A stretch of DNA of 64,000 nt, from positions 124,001 through 188,000 of the forward strand of contig NZ_JAHBGF010000010.1 in NCBI RefSeq assembly GCF_018390695.1, read 5' to 3'. Within the stretch, counting starts at the first letter, position 1, and each line of letters opens with the position of its first letter. The notes under the pieces are model-generated. The model saw nothing but the letters and a program-made list of their open reading frames with translations. It was not told the DNA's origin and did not search any database. A program made the translations under genes and the position numbers. The DNA is from Ancylobacter sonchi. GTDB lineage: Bacteria; Pseudomonadota; Alphaproteobacteria; Rhizobiales; Xanthobacteraceae. Of the stretch, positions 36,970-45,353 are shown piece after piece.

Positions 36970-37956
36970 CTACGGGGCGACTTCGATATGGTTGTCCTGG
37001 ATGATCTTGAGCCACTTCGCCCGCTCGGCATCGACGAAGCTGGAGAAGTCTTCCGGCGACTTGCTCGGTGTGGCCTTGATGTACTGGTCGGCCAGCTTCT
37101 TCTGCACGTCGGCGTCGTTCATGATGCCGGCGACGGCGCTGTAGAGCTTGTTCACCACTTCCGGCGGCGTCTTCTCCGGCACGAACATGCCGTGCCATGC
37201 CGAGGTGCCGATGTCGCCATAGCCCAGCTCCTGCATGGTGGGCACGTCCGGCAGCTCGGGAAGCCGCTCGGTCCAGGTGGTGGCCAGGCCCTTCAGACGG
37301 CCGGACCTGATCAGGGGCAGGCCGCTCGCCTCATTGAGGAATTCGAGCTGGATCTCGTTGCCGAGCAGTGCCGGCAGGATCTGGCCGGCGCCCTTATAGG
37401 CGATGTGGGTAGCGTCGAGCCCGTTCACCGTCATCAGCCGCAGCATGTCGATCTGCGGGTAGGTGCCGACGCCGCCCGAGCCGTATTTGATGTTCTTCAG
37501 TTCGCCCGACTTCATCTTGGCGACGAGATCCTGGATCGACGTGACCGGCAGGTCGCCATTCGCCGACAGGATGCCCGGCACCTGGATCAGGTTGGTGACG
37601 CCCTTCAGCTTGATGCCCTTGGTCTTCTCCGGGTCGGTGGCGAAGGTGATGGCGTTGGTCGAGACGTTGCCGACCAGGATCGTGTAGCCGTCCGGATTGG
37701 CGTTGTTGACGGTCTGGTTGGCCAGCGCGCCGGTGCCGCCCGGCTTGTTCTCGACGATGACCGGCTGCCCCCAGAGCGCGTTCAGGCGCTCGGCGACGAT
37801 GCGGGCGGCCGTATCGGTCGGCCCGCCGGGTGGGACGGGCACGACGATCCGGATGGTCTTCGACGGATAGTCGGCCGCCTTGGCCACGCCGGCCGGCAAG
37901 GCAAAGGCGGCGACTGACAACAGCCCCACGGCAAGGGTCGATATAAACTGCTTCAT
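36970..37956 (-). CDS. tctC: TctC/Bug-type periplasmic binding protein
   Basis: 328 residues with a Sec signal peptide (MKQFISTLAVGLLSVAAFAL..AKA). The mature domain shows the Bug signature: IRIVVPVPPGGPTDTAARIVAERL, GQPVIVENKPGGTGALANQTV, and NPDGYTILVGN. Members bind carboxylates such as citrate, terephthalate or nicotinate. GGGAGG precedes the ATG. First gene of the transporter block, preceded by an AT-rich promoter region. The ligand is not evident, but the neighbouring dehydrogenases point to an organic acid. Confidence 0.92.
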   Translation of the reverse strand: MKQFISTLAVGLLSVAAFALPAGVAKAADYPSKTIRIVVPVPPGGPTDTAARIVAERLNALWGQPVIVENKPGGTGALANQTVNNANPDGYTILVGNVSTNAITFATDPEKTKGIKLKGVTNLIQVPGILSANGDLPVTSIQDLVAKMKSGELKNIKYGSGGVGTYPQIDMLRLMTVNGLDATHIAYKGAGQILPALLGNEIQLEFLNEASGLPLIRSGRLKGLATTWTERLPELPDVPTMQELGYGDIGTSAWHGMFVPEKTPPEVVNKLYSAVAGIMNDADVQKKLADQYIKATPSKSPEDFSSFVDAERAKWLKIIQDNHIEVAP

Positions 37957-38063
37957 TCTATTCCTCCCGATGGTCGCCTCTTGCCGAGATGACCTGCTCG
38001 ACCTTCGCCAATAAGACGGAGATCTATTATTTCTGATTTTTACAGTTAGTTTTTTATTCTTTC

Positions 38064-38114
38064 GTTGCGGCATGCATATGCGATGCAACAACGTTTCGAC
38101 TTATGTTGCTGCAA
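38064..38114. promoter_or_regulatory. cluster of GTTGC/GCAAC half-sites upstream of tctC
   Basis: GTTGC at 38064-38068, GCAAC at 38085-38089, GTTGC at 38105-38109 and GCAA at 38111-38114 alternate in an AT-rich stretch of about 120 bases. They form dyads with spacers of 16 and 15 bases plus the compact TTGCTGCAA. They could bind the GntR/FCD regulator encoded upstream, or another protein. The repeats are short, so chance is not excluded. Confidence 0.35.
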
Positions 38115-38161
38115 GTATTGTTCGGATCAATTCACGGCGGGGTGAGCCCTGTCCGCGATCA

Positions 38162-39250
38162 TCAGGCCAATGGCGCGGTACCCAATTCTCGCGCCAGATC
38201 ATTGAGGCGCTGCAGCAGCGGGGCGGGCAGGGGCACGCCCTGACGCAGCCGTTCGGTGCGACGCGCACTGCGGTTCTCGCCGGGCAGACGGATGGCGTCG
38301 ACGCCGGGCAGCCGTGCCCCCGCTTTCAGCGCCTCGGCGTGACGACGAACCTCACTCTCGAACTCGGCGAGCGGCCGAAAGCGGTTGACGTCGAGCGCGA
38401 CGACGAACTGGCCGGTATTGGTCGGCTGGTTGCTGACCGCGTTGAAGTCGACCACGTCCAGCCCCATGGCGGCGCCGTTCAGCGTCCCCGCCAGGAAACC
38501 CAGCATGAGAGCGAGGCCGCTGCCCTTGTAGCCGCCGATGGGCAGCAGCAGTCCTTCCGCGCTCTGTCCGGGATCGGTGAGCGGTCCGCCCGAGCGGCGA
38601 TCGATCATCCAGCCTTCCGGCAACGGCTTGCCGTGCAAGGCGTATTTCTTGATGGTGCCGTAGGATACGACGGTGGTCGCCATGTCCAGCATGAGCAGGT
38701 TGCCGTCTCCCGCGGGCAGGCCGATCGCCAGCGGATTGGTGCCGAGCGCGGGCTCGGTGCCACCCCAGATCGCCATGTGGTTGGCGCTGGCGACGGCGGA
38801 ATAGAGGCCGATCATGCCGTGCTCGACCGGCAGCGCCGCCCAGATCGACGCCGAGCCGGCATGGTTCGAATTGCGGGCGCCGACCCAGCCGATACCGGCC
38901 TCTCGTGCCAGTTCTACCGCGGTCTCCGCCGCCTTCTTCATGACGAGATGGCCGAGGCCGTCGCCGCCATCGACAATGGCGGTGGCCGCCGCCGAACGAT
39001 GCACGGTGATGGACGGCGTCGGATTGATCGCGCCCTGGCGGATCATGGTGGCGTATTGCGGCAGGCGGAAGATGCCGTGCGCGTCGGCGCCGGTCAGGTC
39101 TGCCTCCACCAGCAATTGGGACGCGGCTTCGGCATCCGGCTCGCTCACCCCGAGGGCATGCAGCACGCGGGCGGCGAAGGCGGCGAGCGTCGCGGCCGGC
39201 AGTACAAGGTCCTCGCTAGCGCGGCGGTTCTCGATGGTGGCGGTGCTCAT
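38162..39250 (-). CDS. Ldh2/MDH2 family malate/L-lactate-type dehydrogenase
   Basis: 362 residues. The family oxidises 2-hydroxyacids or reduces 2-oxoacids (malate, L-lactate, ureidoglycolate, 2,3-diketogulonate) with NAD(P). Typical blocks are ADLTGADAHGIFRLPQY, the NSNHAGSASIWA region with its active-site histidine, GTNPLAIGLPAGDG and GGYKGSGLALMLGFLAG. The ATG overlaps the cupin stop by one base (TGATG). With a carboxylate importer on one side and an aldehyde dehydrogenase on the other, it probably oxidises the imported hydroxyacid. Confidence 0.88.
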   Translation of the reverse strand: MSTATIENRRASEDLVLPAATLAAFAARVLHALGVSEPDAEAASQLLVEADLTGADAHGIFRLPQYATMIRQGAINPTPSITVHRSAAATAIVDGGDGLGHLVMKKAAETAVELAREAGIGWVGARNSNHAGSASIWAALPVEHGMIGLYSAVASANHMAIWGGTEPALGTNPLAIGLPAGDGNLLMLDMATTVVSYGTIKKYALHGKPLPEGWMIDRRSGGPLTDPGQSAEGLLLPIGGYKGSGLALMLGFLAGTLNGAAMGLDVVDFNAVSNQPTNTGQFVVALDVNRFRPLAEFESEVRRHAEALKAGARLPGVDAIRLPGENRSARRTERLRQGVPLPAPLLQRLNDLARELGTAPLA

Positions 39251-39687
39251 CACAGCCTCTTCAGGTGTTCGGCGGCGATGGGGCGCGTCTCGCCGCTTTC
39301 GATCAGCGTCCGCGTGGCGGCGATGTCGGCGTAGATCCAGAGGATCTTCATCTCCTTGTCGGCGGAGGCATTGATGAATCGATGCGGCAGGTTGGGCGGC
39401 AGCCAGGTTGTGTCCATCGGCTTGAGGCGGTGCTGCACTCCGTCGATCTCGGCGATGGCCTCGCCTTCGAGCACCATCACGCTCTCTTCGCAATTGTGGC
39501 TGTGCAGCGGGATCGCCGCGCCCGGTGCGAAGATGGTGATCCCGTTGATCAGGCTGCGCGCGCCCAGCGAGGGCACCACCAGCGGGATGGTTTTGGCACC
39601 GTTGCCGCGATCCGCAGCCCGGATCTCGTCCGGCCGCAGCACGACTCCCGTAATTTCGCCGTCCGTGCTCACGTTTGCTCCTGACAT
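39250..39687 (-). CDS. single-domain cupin
   Basis: Up to 145 residues. Cupin motif 1 is IPLHSHNCEESVMVLEGEA, giving two histidines and a glutamate for metal; motif 2 is LPPNLPHRFINA. Small cupins of this type are dioxygenases, isomerases or binding proteins. The ATG at 39687 lacks a ribosome binding site, while GTG 39672 has AGGAG six bases upstream, so a 140-residue protein is more likely. Part of the catabolic operon between the aldehyde dehydrogenase and the Ldh2-family gene. Confidence 0.82.
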   Translation of the reverse strand: MSGANVSTDGEITGVVLRPDEIRAADRGNGAKTIPLVVPSLGARSLINGITIFAPGAAIPLHSHNCEESVMVLEGEAIAEIDGVQHRLKPMDTTWLPPNLPHRFINASADKEMKILWIYADIAATRTLIESGETRPIAAEHLKRL

Positions 39688-39702
39688 GTCTTTTTCGCCG
39701 GT

Positions 39703-41118
39703 TCAGACCTGAGCCGGACCGACCCACAGGGTCTTGATGTTGGTGAATTCGCGGATGCCGTAGACGCCGAGCTCGCGGCCGTAGCCGGACTTCTTGATGC
39801 CGCCGAACGGCAGCCGGGCATCGGAGGCCACCTGCCCGTTGACGAACACGGCGCCGGCCTCGATGTCGCGGGCGAGGTGGTAGGCGCGGGACAGGTCGCC
39901 GGTCCACAGTGCGGCGCCGAGGCCGTATTCGGTGTCGTTGGCGACGGCGACGGCCTGCTCGGCATCCCGCACCCGAATGATCGGGGCGACCGGGCCGAAG
40001 ATCTCCTCCCGGCAGGCGGTCATGTCGAGCTCGACATGGTCCAGCACCGTGGGCGCATAGAAGGCGCCCGGCCCGGCAATGGCATCCCCGCCAAGGGCCA
40101 CGTGTGCGCCTTCGCGGACCGATTGCATCACCTGGCGATGCAGGTCGTCGCGGAGGTCGGCGCGGGCGATAGGCCCGACCTGGGTGTCGCGGTCCATCGG
40201 GTCGCCGGTACGCAGCGCGCGGACATGCGAGATGAACTGTTCGGTGAAGGCGTCGGCCACCTTCTCCTCAACGATGAAGCGCTTGGCGGCGATGCAGCTC
40301 TGCCCGGTGTTCTGGAAGCGGGCGCGGGCGCCGAATTCCGCGGCGCGGGCGATATCGGCATCCGCCAGCACGATGAAGGGATCGGTGCCGCCGAGCTCAA
40401 GCACCTGCTTTTTCAGATGCTTGCCCGCCTCCGCCGCGACCAGCTGGCCGACCGGGGTCGAGCCGGTGAGTGTCACCGCCGCGATGCGGTCGTCGCCGAT
40501 GAGGCCCGCGACGGCGGAAGAGGGAATGAGCAGCGAGCGCGACAGTCCCGCCGGGACGCCGGCATTGACCAGCGCCTGCTCGATCGCCAGGGCGCAACCC
40601 GGCACGTTGGCGGCGTGCTTCAGGATGGAGCCGTTGCCTGCCGCGATCGCCGGGGCGAAGAAGCGGAAGAACTGCCAGAACGGGTAGTTCCACGGCATGA
40701 CGGCGAGGACGACGCCGAGCGGATCGAACACCACCCGGCTCTCGGTGGCGTTGCTCGGGATCAACTCGTCGGCAAGGAAGCGGGGCGCGTGCTCGGCATA
40801 GAACTCGCAGGTCCAGGCGCTCTTCTCGATCTCGGCTTCGGCCTCGCGAATGGGCTTGCCCATTTCCTGCGTGATCAGGAGCGCATAGGTGTCTCGTTCG
40901 GCGCGCAGCGCCTGCGCGACCTTGCGCAAGAGGGCGCAGCGCTCGACCATGCGGGTCTTGCGCCAGGCTCGCTGGGCGGCGACGGCCTCGCCCAGCGCCT
41001 GATCGACATCAGCCGCCGAATGCGGCTCGTAGCGTGCGAGCTCGCCGCCGGTCGCGGGATTGATCGAGAGAAACATGCCATTGCTCACGTTGAGGCCGCA
41101 GGCCGCCACCGGCGGCAC
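39703..41118 (-). CDS. NAD(P)-dependent aldehyde dehydrogenase (succinate-semialdehyde-type)
   Basis: 471 residues. The catalytic cysteine lies in NTGQSCIAAKR and the general base glutamate in LELGGTDPFIV. The Rossmann segment has TLTGSTPVGQLVAAEAG, and MPWNYPFWQFFRF is the oxyanion/coenzyme region found in SSADH-like enzymes. It oxidises a semialdehyde to the acid. GTG 41118 is the longest start and GTG 41088 an alternative. It follows the GntR gene by 12 bases, so the regulator and enzyme share a transcript. Confidence 0.9.
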   Translation of the reverse strand: MPPVAACGLNVSNGMFLSINPATGGELARYEPHSAADVDQALGEAVAAQRAWRKTRMVERCALLRKVAQALRAERDTYALLITQEMGKPIREAEAEIEKSAWTCEFYAEHAPRFLADELIPSNATESRVVFDPLGVVLAVMPWNYPFWQFFRFFAPAIAAGNGSILKHAANVPGCALAIEQALVNAGVPAGLSRSLLIPSSAVAGLIGDDRIAAVTLTGSTPVGQLVAAEAGKHLKKQVLELGGTDPFIVLADADIARAAEFGARARFQNTGQSCIAAKRFIVEEKVADAFTEQFISHVRALRTGDPMDRDTQVGPIARADLRDDLHRQVMQSVREGAHVALGGDAIAGPGAFYAPTVLDHVELDMTACREEIFGPVAPIIRVRDAEQAVAVANDTEYGLGAALWTGDLSRAYHLARDIEAGAVFVNGQVASDARLPFGGIKKSGYGRELGVYGIREFTNIKTLWVGPAQV

Positions 41119-41130
41119 GATCCGGGCCGC

Positions 41131-41904
41131 CTAGATTTCAATGAGGTCGAACGGGAAACCGGCCTCCTTGACCTCCGTGTCGGGCACGAGGCGAAGGGGG
41201 TTGTCGAGGACGCGGTAACGGCTGCCCATGACGAGCTCGAAAGTCTTTCGGTAGTGATTCACCAGCAGGCTCGATGCCTGATCGGCGTCACGCGCGACGC
41301 ATCGCTCCATGATGTCGCGATGCGCCTTGACCAGGTTGCGCTGCACCGGGATCGACCCCTTGGCGGAAATCAGCCGCCGGCGCGCGCGATAGCGCGAGGA
41401 CTGCTCGTACAGCTTGCGACAGAAGCTCAGCAGCCATTCATTGTCGCAGGCGGCCAGCAGGCTGAAGTGGAATTCCTCGTGGCAGGCCGACCATTCGGGG
41501 GTCAGCACGAACTTGCCGCCGGCTGCCGCTACCTTGGCGAGGCGATGGAAAGCCAGCACGACACCGTCCTCCCACCGCTGATCGCCCCTGGCGATGGACA
41601 GCCGCAGCGCAGCGTCCTCGACCACCAGCCGCGCATCAGTGATCTTCAGGAATTCGGCTTCGTCGAGATCGGCGACGAAGAAGCCCTTCTGCTCCCGCTT
41701 CACCGCCAGCCCGTCGGCGCAAAGCCGGTTCAGCGCATCGCGCAGCGGGCTGAGGCCGACGGCATGCTTGGCGCTGAGTTCGGCCGGCAGCAGCTTCTGC
41801 CCCGGCGCCAGACTGCCATTGGTGATGTCGGCGTAGATCAGCCCATAGGCCCGCTCGGCCAGGGACGCCGGCTTCTTGTCCTCCAGGTTGCCTCGGGTCG
41901 TCAT
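41131..41904 (-). CDS. GntR family regulator with FCD domain
   Basis: 257 residues. Winged helix at the N-terminus (AYGLIYADITNGSLAPGQKLLPAELSAKHAVGLSPLRDALNRL) and an all-helical FCD effector domain with the metal-site histidines in CHEEFHFSLLAA, KAHRDIMERC and NHYRKTFEL. Such proteins usually repress a catabolic operon until a carboxylate binds. First gene of the ALDH-cupin-Ldh2-tctCBA block and divergent from the LVIVD gene, so it probably regulates both and itself. The divergent region 41905-42155 ends in an AT-rich stretch (42068-42117) where its operator should lie, but no clean palindrome was found. Confidence 0.9.
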   Translation of the reverse strand: MTTRGNLEDKKPASLAERAYGLIYADITNGSLAPGQKLLPAELSAKHAVGLSPLRDALNRLCADGLAVKREQKGFFVADLDEAEFLKITDARLVVEDAALRLSIARGDQRWEDGVVLAFHRLAKVAAAGGKFVLTPEWSACHEEFHFSLLAACDNEWLLSFCRKLYEQSSRYRARRRLISAKGSIPVQRNLVKAHRDIMERCVARDADQASSLLVNHYRKTFELVMGSRYRVLDNPLRLVPDTEVKEAGFPFDLIEI

Positions 41905-42155
41905 CGCAACACCCCGTGCCGCTCGTCCTCATGAGACGCGAGCGCCGATCCGCTGAAGGCCGCATCGCCGGTGCTCGCCGGCCTGCCGCCCGTTTCGTTA
42001 TGCATGGCCACGGACACCAGGCCCGTCTCGCCTTCTTCAAGAAGGACATAGGCGCCGTCATCGGTCAACATAATTTATAAATCTCGTTGCCGATTCCAAT
42101 TTTTTGTATATTTCTCACGCCGTCACACCTCCCTCTTCACGTCCGGAGATCCAGG

Positions 42156-43388
42156 ATGGAAGGCGCACTTTCCAAGAACATGAAGCTTCTTTCCCACGAC
42201 GTGCTGCGGGGATTCGGCGGCATCGGCGAGGGCATGAGCATGCAGATCGCCGCCGATGGCCGGCGCATCATGTGGGTGGCGCATGAGGGGCCGCCGATGA
42301 ATTTCACCGGCGTGGACGTAAGCGATCCGCGTCGTCCCTCGGTAGTCGTGCAGACCAGGCTGCCGCACAACAACATGCGGTCGAACTCCCTGGAAGTGTG
42401 CGGCGATCTGCTCGCCGTCAGCTACCAGACCGCCAAGCACGGCATGAAGCCGGCCGGGGTCGAACTGTTCGACATATCCGTTCCGGAAAACCCCCGCTCG
42501 ATTTCGTTCTTCGACATGTCCGGGCCGCATTCGCGCGGCGCCCACTGCCTGTGGTTCGTCGACGGCGAGTTCATCCACTGTTCCGGCGCCGCCGCCGACT
42601 TCGTGCCGCGGCACCCACGCGACGACCAGTTCTACATGATCATCGACGTGCGCGACCCGGCCAACCCGCGCGAGGCCGGGCGCTGGTGGCTACCCGGCAC
42701 CCGCGAGGGCGACGCCGCGCCGCCGCCGCCGCGCCTCAACCCCGTGCCGCTCGATGTCATTCGCGGTGGCGACGCGTTCCGCCTGCACAATGCCAACGTC
42801 TATCCCGAGCGTCCCGACCGGGCCTATATCGGCTACATCGATGGCGGCGCCTTCATTCTCGACATTTCCGACAAGTCGGCCCCGAAGGTGGTGAGCGCCT
42901 GGAACCCGCATCCGCCCTATCCGGGCTTCACCCACACGGTGATGCCGCTGTTCGAGCGAGGGCTCATCGTCGTCACCGACGAATGCATCCAGGACGACGC
43001 CAAGGACTGGCCGAAGCTCACCTGGATGCTGGACGCGCGGCTCGAGACGAACCTGGTGCCGATCGCTACCTTCCCGATCCCGTCGGTGGAGGAATATGGC
43101 CACAAGGGTGGGCGCTTCGGCTCGCACAACATTCACGAGAACCGTCCCGGCCCCTCGTTCCGCAGCGAAGAGGTGATCTTCGGCTGCTTCTTCAATGCGG
43201 GACTGCGCTTCTACGACATCAAGGACCCGTATCGTCCCGAGACCATCGCCTATTTCGTGCCGCCGGGCCCGGAGAATTCCCGCGTGCCGACCGCGCAGAT
43301 GAACGACATCTATGTCGACGAGCGCGGGGTGATCTATGCCGGCGAGCGCTGGACCGGCGGTCTCTATTGTCTGGAAGCCAATATCTGA
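42156..43388 (+). CDS. LVIVD-repeat beta-propeller protein, copy 1
   Basis: 410 residues. Repeated segments of the form x-V-x-L-F-D-I-S-x-P-x-x-P-R (GVDVSDPRRPSVV, VELFDISVPENPRSI, MIIDVRDPANPREA, FILDISDKSAPKVV, RFYDIKDPYRPETI) define the LVIVD family, predicted to fold as a beta propeller. No signal peptide is visible from ATG 42156. HNIHENRPG and SHNIHEN-like histidine clusters recall the second copy at 61600-62853. Biochemical role unknown; in this window both copies sit in catabolic operons, so an enzymatic or scaffold role there is possible. Confidence 0.8.
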   Translation: MEGALSKNMKLLSHDVLRGFGGIGEGMSMQIAADGRRIMWVAHEGPPMNFTGVDVSDPRRPSVVVQTRLPHNNMRSNSLEVCGDLLAVSYQTAKHGMKPAGVELFDISVPENPRSISFFDMSGPHSRGAHCLWFVDGEFIHCSGAAADFVPRHPRDDQFYMIIDVRDPANPREAGRWWLPGTREGDAAPPPPRLNPVPLDVIRGGDAFRLHNANVYPERPDRAYIGYIDGGAFILDISDKSAPKVVSAWNPHPPYPGFTHTVMPLFERGLIVVTDECIQDDAKDWPKLTWMLDARLETNLVPIATFPIPSVEEYGHKGGRFGSHNIHENRPGPSFRSEEVIFGCFFNAGLRFYDIKDPYRPETIAYFVPPGPENSRVPTAQMNDIYVDERGVIYAGERWTGGLYCLEANI

Positions 43389-43412
43389 CATGAGCCGGCA
43401 GAGGATGCGCCC

Positions 43413-44177
43413 TTGAACCCGCACCATACCGGGCCGTGCGCCGCGATCGTCTATGGCGCGATCCGCGATCCCGGCGTGGCGGCGCGGCACACGCTCGCTG
43501 ATCTGCGACGGTCGGGCCGCACGCTCGGGCAGGGGGCGGCGCTGGTGAGCGAGGGGACCCCCGCGCTCCGGCTCAATTCGTCGGGCTGGCTGGCCTTGCG
43601 GCCGCAGCAGGTCCCCGAACTCGGCACGCAGGCCGACCGCATCGCGTTCTGCGCCGCCCATCTGGCAACGTCCGTATCGCTGTTCGCCGGTCCGCTGCGG
43701 TTGTTTCTCGACAACTACATCGCCTTCCTGCAACAGCGGGTGGAGCGAGACCGCGCCGCGCTGGCGGCCAAGCTTCTGGCGGTAGGATTGCCGGCCGCGG
43801 GCGGGATGCTGGACTATCGCGACTGGATCTATTCGGGCTTCCTGCCGCTTCCCGGCGCCCATGTCCTTTTGGCGACTGCGGATGGCGAGGTCGCGCCGTC
43901 ATTCGCCCGCATCGACTGCGCCTTCTGGACCGGCACGCGGCTGGTCGCCGTGCTGTTCGAGAGCCACAACATGCCGTTGCCGAGCGAGAGCCGGGCGCTC
44001 GAGCGGATGGAGGCGGAGTTCCCCTTCGTCGACTGCGTTCGTGTTCCCGTGGCGCGGCGCGGCGAGCCCTGGGCCTTCGACGGCCGGCTCGGCGACGCGC
44101 TTGCCGGATTCGCAGCGGACGCCGTCCTTCCTTATGGCCTGTTTCGAGCGGGGGGCGGCTTTTCGGAGGCCTTCTAG
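43413..44177 (+). CDS. unknown 254-residue protein after the LVIVD gene
   Basis: No family recognised. It appears to start at TTG 43413 with GGCAGAGG upstream, 24 bases after the LVIVD stop, so the two form an operon. Visible features: a helical middle (IAFLQQRVERDRAALAAKLLAVG), GMLDYRDWIYSGFLPLPGAHVLL, FWTGTRLVAVLFESHNMPLPSESRALERM and EFPFVDCVRVP. The last resembles a short nuclease-like or PD-(D/E)xK-like strand order, but this is not strong enough to assign. It is soluble, without a signal peptide. Confidence 0.65.
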   Translation: MNPHHTGPCAAIVYGAIRDPGVAARHTLADLRRSGRTLGQGAALVSEGTPALRLNSSGWLALRPQQVPELGTQADRIAFCAAHLATSVSLFAGPLRLFLDNYIAFLQQRVERDRAALAAKLLAVGLPAAGGMLDYRDWIYSGFLPLPGAHVLLATADGEVAPSFARIDCAFWTGTRLVAVLFESHNMPLPSESRALERMEAEFPFVDCVRVPVARRGEPWAFDGRLGDALAGFAADAVLPYGLFRAGGGFSEAF

Positions 44178-44186
44178 GGCCTCCGT
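44165..44186. terminator. hairpin between convergent genes
   Basis: CGGAGGCC (44165-44172) and GGCCTCCG (44179-44186) pair perfectly across a six-base loop that contains the TAG of the upstream plus-strand gene. It lies just before the stop of the minus-strand gene at 44201. There is no T-tract on either strand, so termination strength is uncertain. Confidence 0.45.
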
Positions 44187-44200
44187 CGGAGCGGCGGACC

Positions 44201-45196
44201 TCAGATGTCGTCGCGTAGCGCGTGTGTCGAGGCGTGGAACAGTGCTTCCGGGGTGAGTTCGCCGGCGGTCAGTCCGTCATTGGCGGCATAGCGCAACATG
44301 GCGGCGAGCTCGGCGCGATTCTCCTCCAAACCATAGCTCCACAGGCTCTTGCCGAGGATCGCACGGGTCTCAGCGACATTCTCCGCGATCCACGCCAGGC
44401 TGATGCGCGGCACGTTCATCTGGTCGAGTTCGCTCAGGGCGTGTTGCTTGGCCCTGGCAAAGGCGCGGAAAATCTCGACGGGCAGCCATGGGTTCTCGTC
44501 GACCAGGCGGCGGCGCAACACCAGCCCGTGCATGATCGGAAACAGGCCGGAGGCCCTGAAATAGGCGATCTCGGCCATGCGGTATTCCGGGACAAGCCGC
44601 GCGACCTGCGGATGACCGGAGGCGAAACAGGACGGAGGGCGCGTGGCGATGACGGCATCGAGCGCACCCGCCGCCAGCAGGGCGTTCAGCGTCTCTCCCC
44701 GGGGGATTGCCTCGACCCGGATGTCGGGTGGCAGGCTGAGTGCCAGTCGCTCGCCGCCGCCCGGCGCCTCAAGCCCTCCTGTGCGCCATCGGATATCCTG
44801 CGAGCGCACGCCGTGCTGGTCGCCGAGTATCCCGCGTACCCACAGCCCCACCGTCTGCTGGAATTGCTCGATGCCGACCGTTCTCCCCGCAAGATCCTCC
44901 GGGCGGGCGATGCCGCGATCCGTGCGGATGTAGAGCGAGGCATGGCGGAACGCCCGCGACAGGAAGACCGGAAGGCCGACATAGTCGGCGACGCCGCGCG
45001 CGCACTGCACGATGTGGCTCGACATCGACATCTCGGCAATGTCGAAGGCCTGCTCGCTCAGGGTGCGACGGAAGATATCCTGCGTCTGGCCGGCAAGGGG
45101 AACGATCTCGCAGCCCGCTATGGCGATCCGGCCGTCCAGCAGCGGCGCGGTGCGATCGGTATGTGTGCAGGCCAGTGACAATCTCAGTTTGGTCAT
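44201..45196 (-). CDS. 4,5-dihydroxyphthalate decarboxylase-like / periplasmic-binding-fold protein
   Basis: 331 residues. The start MTKLRLSLACTHTDRTAPLLDGRIAIAGCE and the segments FDIAEMSMSSHIV, LPVFLSRAFRHASLYIRTDRGI, LAGRTVGIEQFQQTVGLWVRGIL and PIMHGLVLRR match the Pht5/4,5-dihydroxyphthalate decarboxylase family, which uses a type 2 periplasmic-binding fold as an enzyme. No signal peptide is present, consistent with a cytoplasmic enzyme. Reaction here is unproven; decarboxylation of an aromatic or related acid is the family precedent. Divergent from the GntR gene at 45354, with a shared dyad between them. Confidence 0.8.
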   Translation of the reverse strand: MTKLRLSLACTHTDRTAPLLDGRIAIAGCEIVPLAGQTQDIFRRTLSEQAFDIAEMSMSSHIVQCARGVADYVGLPVFLSRAFRHASLYIRTDRGIARPEDLAGRTVGIEQFQQTVGLWVRGILGDQHGVRSQDIRWRTGGLEAPGGGERLALSLPPDIRVEAIPRGETLNALLAAGALDAVIATRPPSCFASGHPQVARLVPEYRMAEIAYFRASGLFPIMHGLVLRRRLVDENPWLPVEIFRAFARAKQHALSELDQMNVPRISLAWIAENVAETRAILGKSLWSYGLEENRAELAAMLRYAANDGLTAGELTPEALFHASTHALRDDI

Positions 45197-45330
45197 GCGG
45201 TGTGTCGTCGCCGTGCGCGGCGCGCTCCTTCAGCGGTCCGGTCTTCGAGGCGCGCACGAGGAAGCTTTCCCGCCCGCGCCGGCCGCAACTTGGCCAGAAC
45301 GACCCCGAGAGGAAAAGGGGAGAAGTGAAC

Positions 45331-45346
45331 CCAATCGTGCTATTGG
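45331..45346. promoter_or_regulatory. operator candidate CCAAT-N6-ATTGG, site A
   Basis: CCAAT (45331-45335) and ATTGG (45342-45346) form a 16-bp dyad just before the GntR start at 45354 and in the divergent region of the DHP-decarboxylase-like gene. An identical layout occurs at 47434-47449; the two share 12 of 16 bases (CCAAT-N4-CTATTGG). Autoregulation by the adjacent GntR protein is the simplest reading. Confidence 0.6.
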
Positions 45347-45353
45347 TTTCAAC

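Noticed and set aside
39877..41934. 685-codon plus-strand frame opposite the aldehyde dehydrogenase and GntR genes
   Set aside because: Antisense shadow; both minus-strand genes have full catalytic or DNA-binding motifs.
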